A stretch of DNA of 53,178 bases from Curtobacterium sp. MCBA15_001 (GTDB lineage Bacteria; Actinomycetota; Actinomycetes; Actinomycetales; Microbacteriaceae). The stretch spans positions 88,453 to 141,630 of the forward strand of contig NZ_MJGI01000021.1 in NCBI RefSeq assembly GCF_001864835.1. The letters run 5' to 3'. Shown piece after piece: positions 50,266-53,178 of the stretch (positions are counted from its first letter, which is position 1; every line of letters starts with the position of its first letter). A program made the position numbers and the translations under genes. The notes beneath the pieces were generated by a model. It was given only the letters and a program-made list of their open reading frames with translations. It was not told the origin of the DNA and ran no database searches.

Positions 50266-51470
50266 GCGCCGTCCACGTCCACTCGGACGTCGGTGACGGG
50301 CACGTGCATCGCGACGACGAACTCGTCATCGCACCGCCCGGCCTCGATCCCCGCGCCGGCGTCCAGCTCGGCGAAGCGCTCACGCATGCCCACCAGGCCG
50401 TGGCCGCCGGCGGCCAGCGGGTTCGCGACGACCACGTCGACGGCGTCACCGTCGCGGATGACGGACAGCGACACGGGGCGGCCCGGCGCGTGCCTGCGGG
50501 CGTTGCTGAGGGCCTCCCGGGTGGCGGCGAGGACCGCGTCCCGGTGGGCCGCGTCCAGGTCGGCGAGCGACAGGTCGCCGCGGGTGTCGACCTGGCCACC
50601 GAAGGAGCGGTGCGCCGCGACCAGGGCGGGCAGGTCCGGACGGGAGGCCCGGGTCGGTCCCGGCGCGCTCGGGGCGGTGGGTGCTGCGGACCGGTCCGGC
50701 GTGACGCCGGTCGCGCCGCTGTCCTCGCGGAGGGCGTGGACCGCGCGGCGGGCCTCGGCCAGGCCGTCCGCGGCCAGGGTGCGGGCGTCGGCGGCACGGC
50801 GCGTGGCCTCGTCGACCCGTCCGGCCTCGAGCAGGGCCTCGACCGCGTCGAGCTGCAGCACCAGGCCGCCGAGCGAATGCGCCAGGACGTCGTGGATGTC
50901 GCGGGCCGCTCGGGACCGGTCGGCCAACAGTGCCGCGCGCTGCTGGTCCCGGGCGGACCGTCGTGCCTGGTCGGCGGCGAGCCGGACCTGCCGACGGCTG
51001 AAGCCGATGAGGACGCCGAGCACGAGTCCGGCGGCCGTGCCGAGGACGAAGGTGGGCGCCACGTGCACGACCGTCGCACCGACGGCGATCTCGACCAGCG
51101 CGACGAGGGCCGCGACGACACCGGACCACACCGGCACCGTCGTCGAGGCCTGCAGCCCGACGATCCCGACGATGACCGGCACGAGCAGGAGCGCGTCCGT
51201 CGGCACCACGCCCACCGAGCCGACGACGACCATCACACACGCCGTCACCAGCGCTCCGCGGCGGTCACGCAGGCCCTGGCGCACCGCCCACGCGGCGAGC
51301 GCGACGGCCCCGACGACCCAGACCCAGGCGGGGTGGTCGAGCGCGATCCCGTTCCGGACGAACCAGAAGGCGACGGCGACGACCCCGACGACGCTGAGCA
51401 CCCACCCGAGACGCGAACGCGGCCGGCCTCCGGGGAGGTCGGTCGCGTCGTCGCCGGAGGACAGGGTCAC
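50262..51470 (-). CDS. HisKA_3-type sensor histidine kinase
   Basis: The 402-aa product has 4-6 N-terminal membrane segments (about 22-38, 48-64, 74-90, 92-108, 115-138, 139-156), a linker helix, the dimerisation/phosphoacceptor motif RAARDIHDVLAHSLGGLVLQLD with H193, and a degenerate HATPase_c domain (LSNARRHAPGRPVSL as the N box, GGHGLVGMRERFAELDAG as the G box). No large sensor ectodomain is present, so it may sense the membrane. The start is GTG 51470, overlapping the membrane-protein stop (GTGA). Together with the regulator it forms a DesK/LiaS-like pair in architecture. Confidence 0.93.
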   Translation of the reverse strand: MTLSSGDDATDLPGGRPRSRLGWVLSVVGVVAVAFWFVRNGIALDHPAWVWVVGAVALAAWAVRQGLRDRRGALVTACVMVVVGSVGVVPTDALLLVPVIVGIVGLQASTTVPVWSGVVAALVALVEIAVGATVVHVAPTFVLGTAAGLVLGVLIGFSRRQVRLAADQARRSARDQQRAALLADRSRAARDIHDVLAHSLGGLVLQLDAVEALLEAGRVDEATRRAADARTLAADGLAEARRAVHALREDSGATGVTPDRSAAPTAPSAPGPTRASRPDLPALVAAHRSFGGQVDTRGDLSLADLDAAHRDAVLAATREALSNARRHAPGRPVSLSVIRDGDAVDVVVANPLAAGGHGLVGMRERFAELDAGAGIEAGRCDDEFVVAMHVPVTDVRVDVDGA

Positions 51471-51967
51471 CGGACCATCATGCCGCTGGTCCGTCCCGGG
51501 ATGCGCTGGTCGATCACCAGGGCACGGGCGGCACGGTTGATCGCGAGCATGAGCAGGATCGCGCCGGTGGAGGTCAGCAGGTGGGCACCCATCTGCCCGC
51601 CGAGGGCGTCGAGTCCGACACGCAGGGCGATGAGGACGAGCCAGAGTGCCGCGCCGATGCCGCCGGTCCGGGACTGCAGCGTGCGGCCCTTGTCGTCCGG
51701 GGTCGCGGCGGTGCGGAACGTGGTGATGCGGCCCATCGTCATGCCGACGCCGATCGAGACGAGCGCCTCGATCCCCAGGAACACGATGTCGGTCGTGGTG
51801 ATGGTGGCCTTGGTCTGTGCCAGGACGACGACCCCGATGACCGCCATCACGAGCGGGGTGCGCCAGATGCGTGCCGGGTCGAGGTACTGCCAGGTCGCCT
51901 GGCGGTACGCGAGGAAGCCGACGAGGGCGAGCCCGATGACGATGTTCGCGAGGAGCTGGACGGACAT
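51467..51967 (-). CDS. Membrane protein, DUF1453/CcdC-like, first gene of the two-component operon
   Basis: The 166-aa product has four or five membrane helices (about 5-20, 35-50, 60-80, 110-130, 137-155) and conserved-looking loops GMTMGRITTFRTAATPDDKGRTLQSRTGGIGAALWL, which resemble the DUF1453/CcdC fold; the family call is tentative. The start is ATG 51967 with AAAGG 7-8 nt upstream. It overlaps the kinase by 4 nt, so it likely belongs to the signalling unit, perhaps as an accessory membrane partner or a regulated envelope protein. Confidence 0.75.
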   Translation of the reverse strand: MSVQLLANIVIGLALVGFLAYRQATWQYLDPARIWRTPLVMAVIGVVVLAQTKATITTTDIVFLGIEALVSIGVGMTMGRITTFRTAATPDDKGRTLQSRTGGIGAALWLVLIALRVGLDALGGQMGAHLLTSTGAILLMLAINRAARALVIDQRIPGRTSGMMVR

Positions 51968-52043
51968 GGTGTGTGCCTTTCGCGTGTGGTCGGAGCGGTT
52001 CCGACCGGGTGTTCCCATGCTCGATCGGCAGCGCCCGCGGCCC

Positions 52044-52085
52044 CACCACCCAGGGGTGGTGACCCGGGTGGTGATGCCGGTGGTG
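52044..52085. repeat. GGTGGTG operator-like array between divergent genes
   Basis: One inverted CACCACCC (52044-52051) faces three direct copies: GGGTGGTG (52054-52061), GGGTGGTG (52066-52073) and CGGTGGTG (52078-52085), with starts exactly 12 bp apart. The first two units form a perfect 8-bp inverted repeat with a 2-nt centre. The array fills the 131-nt gap between the two-component operon and the spermidine-synthase-like gene. Confidence 0.8.
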
Positions 52086-52098
52086 TTCCATTGACCGC

Positions 52099-52941
52099 AT
52101 GGCAGACGCGTTCGACGGCTTCAAGCTCGGTGCGGGGTTCTCGGTCATCGAGCCCGACCGGCACCGCCCGGGGTCCTTCACGCTCGTGGTGGACGGCACC
52201 CCGCAGTCGCACGTCGACCTCGAGGACCCGACCCACCTGGCCTTCGAGTACATCCGCCGCATCGGGCACGCGATCGACCTGCTGCCCGCCGGCCCCGTGA
52301 CGGCGCTGCATCTGGGCGCTGGGGCCCTGACGCTCCCCCGCTACGTCGCAGTGACCCGGCCGGGCTCGCGGCAGCAGGTCATCGAGCTCGAGCGGGACCT
52401 GGTCGACCAGGTGCGTGAGGTGCTCCCCTTCCCCCGCGGCGCGTCGATCCGCGTGCGGTACGGCGACGCCCGCGAGGTCCTGACGAAGCTGCCCGCCGGG
52501 CTGCGCGGCACGGTGGACCTGGCCGTGGTCGACGTGTTCGGCGGTGCCCGGATCCCGGCGCACGTGACGAGCGTCGAGTTCTACCGGTCGGTGGCCGAGT
52601 TCCTCTCCCCCACCGGCATGATCGCGGTGAACGTGGCCGACGGCGCCGGTCTGGCGTTCGCCCGGGGTCAGGCGTCGACGCTGCAGTCGGTGCTGCCGTC
52701 GGTGGCGGCCGTCGCGGACACCGGGATGCTCAAGGGCCGGCGCTTCGGCAACATCGTGCTGCTCGGGTCGCCGACCGACCTGCCGGTGGCGGACATGCCG
52801 CGGCGGTACTCGTCCGACCCGATGCCGGCGAAGGTCGTGCACGGCGCCGAGCTCAAGGCCTTCATCGCCGGGGCGCCGATCGTGACCGATGCCACCGCGA
52901 TCGCCTCGCCGGAGCCGAACCGGTCGGTGTTCGGCGCCTGA
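52099..52941 (+). CDS. Spermidine-synthase-like SAM-binding protein
   Basis: The 280-aa product resembles the C-terminal half of PAPT/SpeE-type enzymes: a beta-rich N-terminus (residues ~10-50), then a Rossmann fold with ALHLGAGALTLPRYVAVTRPGSRQQVIELERDLVDQVREVLPFP (motif I and the acidic strand end), VRYGDAREVLTKL and LAVVDVFGGARIPAHVTSVEFYRSVAEFLSPTGMIAVNVAD. The strictly conserved polyamine-binding Asp/Tyr set is not clear, so it may not make polyamines; such proteins in actinobacteria are uncharacterised. No Shine-Dalgarno is seen; the GGTGGTG array lies 13 nt upstream of ATG. Confidence 0.85.
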   Translation: MADAFDGFKLGAGFSVIEPDRHRPGSFTLVVDGTPQSHVDLEDPTHLAFEYIRRIGHAIDLLPAGPVTALHLGAGALTLPRYVAVTRPGSRQQVIELERDLVDQVREVLPFPRGASIRVRYGDAREVLTKLPAGLRGTVDLAVVDVFGGARIPAHVTSVEFYRSVAEFLSPTGMIAVNVADGAGLAFARGQASTLQSVLPSVAAVADTGMLKGRRFGNIVLLGSPTDLPVADMPRRYSSDPMPAKVVHGAELKAFIAGAPIVTDATAIASPEPNRSVFGA

Positions 52942-53047
52942 GGCGCGGTTCCGTCGTCGTGGCGCTCCCGGGCGTCCCGCGGGTCGCACTGCCAGGATGG
53001 ACGGCACGAGCGCGCACTCGCGCGAGCGACCGCGAGACGGGGATGTC

Positions 53048-53178
53048 ATGACGAACGACGACCGGAGCAACGACGACCGGACGGCCGACGGCCGGACCCC
53101 GAGCTGGGGGCAGCCGCAGGGCGACACCCCGCGGTACGGCGAGCGCATCACGCCGGCGTCGGCACCGCAGTACGGCGA
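53048..53178 (+). CDS. N-terminal fragment of a plus-strand protein running off the window
   Basis: From ATG 53048 (GGGG about 4-8 nt upstream) the frame stays open for 43 codons to the window edge. The visible part is highly charged and Asp/Arg/Gly-rich (MTNDDRSNDDRTADGRTPSW), as in the disordered N-termini of actinobacterial membrane proteins such as DUF4190/DUF6264-type. Function cannot be said. Confidence 0.5.
   Translation, partial: MTNDDRSNDDRTADGRTPSWGQPQGDTPRYGERITPASAPQYG

Overview
This is a high-GC actinobacterial chromosome segment, most likely from the family Microbacteriaceae (a Curtobacterium-like genome is my best guess from the look of RpoA, RpoB, SecY and S5; no search was run). 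Nearly every gene is on the minus strand, so the biological order runs from high to low coordinates: a two-component operon, rpoB-rpoC, a complete type IV pilus locus, three small membrane-protein genes, the str operon (rpsL-rpsG-fusA-tuf), three accessory genes, the S10/spc operon (rpsJ to map), and the infA/alpha operon (infA-rpmJ-rpsM-rpsK-rpoA-rplQ).

Region by region. 53178-48755: start of an unknown plus-strand gene, a spermidine-synthase-like protein, and a DUF1453-like membrane protein, sensor kinase and NarL-type regulator translationally coupled by 4-nt overlaps, then a PH-like membrane protein. 48754-40927: a sigma-70-type promoter, a long leader, rpoB and rpoC. 40821-27619: a VOC protein, then pilB-pilT-pilC, a terminator, and pilA, pilV-like, pilW-like, pilX-like, pilD, pilM, pilN, pilO. 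27444-25043: three membrane proteins of unknown role. 24949-20311: str operon with a clear promoter and a tuf terminator. 20126-17919: Rv0909-type antitoxin-like protein, topoisomerase IB and a DarT-like (DUF4433) ADP-ribosyltransferase-fold protein. 17408-4833: S10/spc operon in canonical order but without rpsN. 4761-3508: an LCP-family gene on the opposite strand, wedged between map and infA. 3369-1: alpha operon with its own promoter and without rpsD.

The housekeeping genes supply transcription (RpoA/B/C), translation (22 S10/spc ribosomal proteins, six more in the infA and str operons, EF-Tu, EF-G, IF-1, methionine aminopeptidase) and secretion (SecY). The pilus locus encodes all parts expected for a monoderm type IVa pilus: extension and retraction ATPases, platform, major and minor pilins, prepilin peptidase and the PilM/N/O alignment complex. 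It sits between two essential information-processing operons.

The most unusual non-coding content is (1) strong nested stem-loops between ribosomal genes, including the two slots where rpsD and rpsN are usually found; (2) a 12-bp-phased GGTGGTG array between the two-component operon and the divergent spermidine-synthase-like gene; and (3) short direct repeats upstream of rpsJ and of the PH-domain gene. No tRNA, rRNA, CRISPR array, insertion sequence or prophage was seen.
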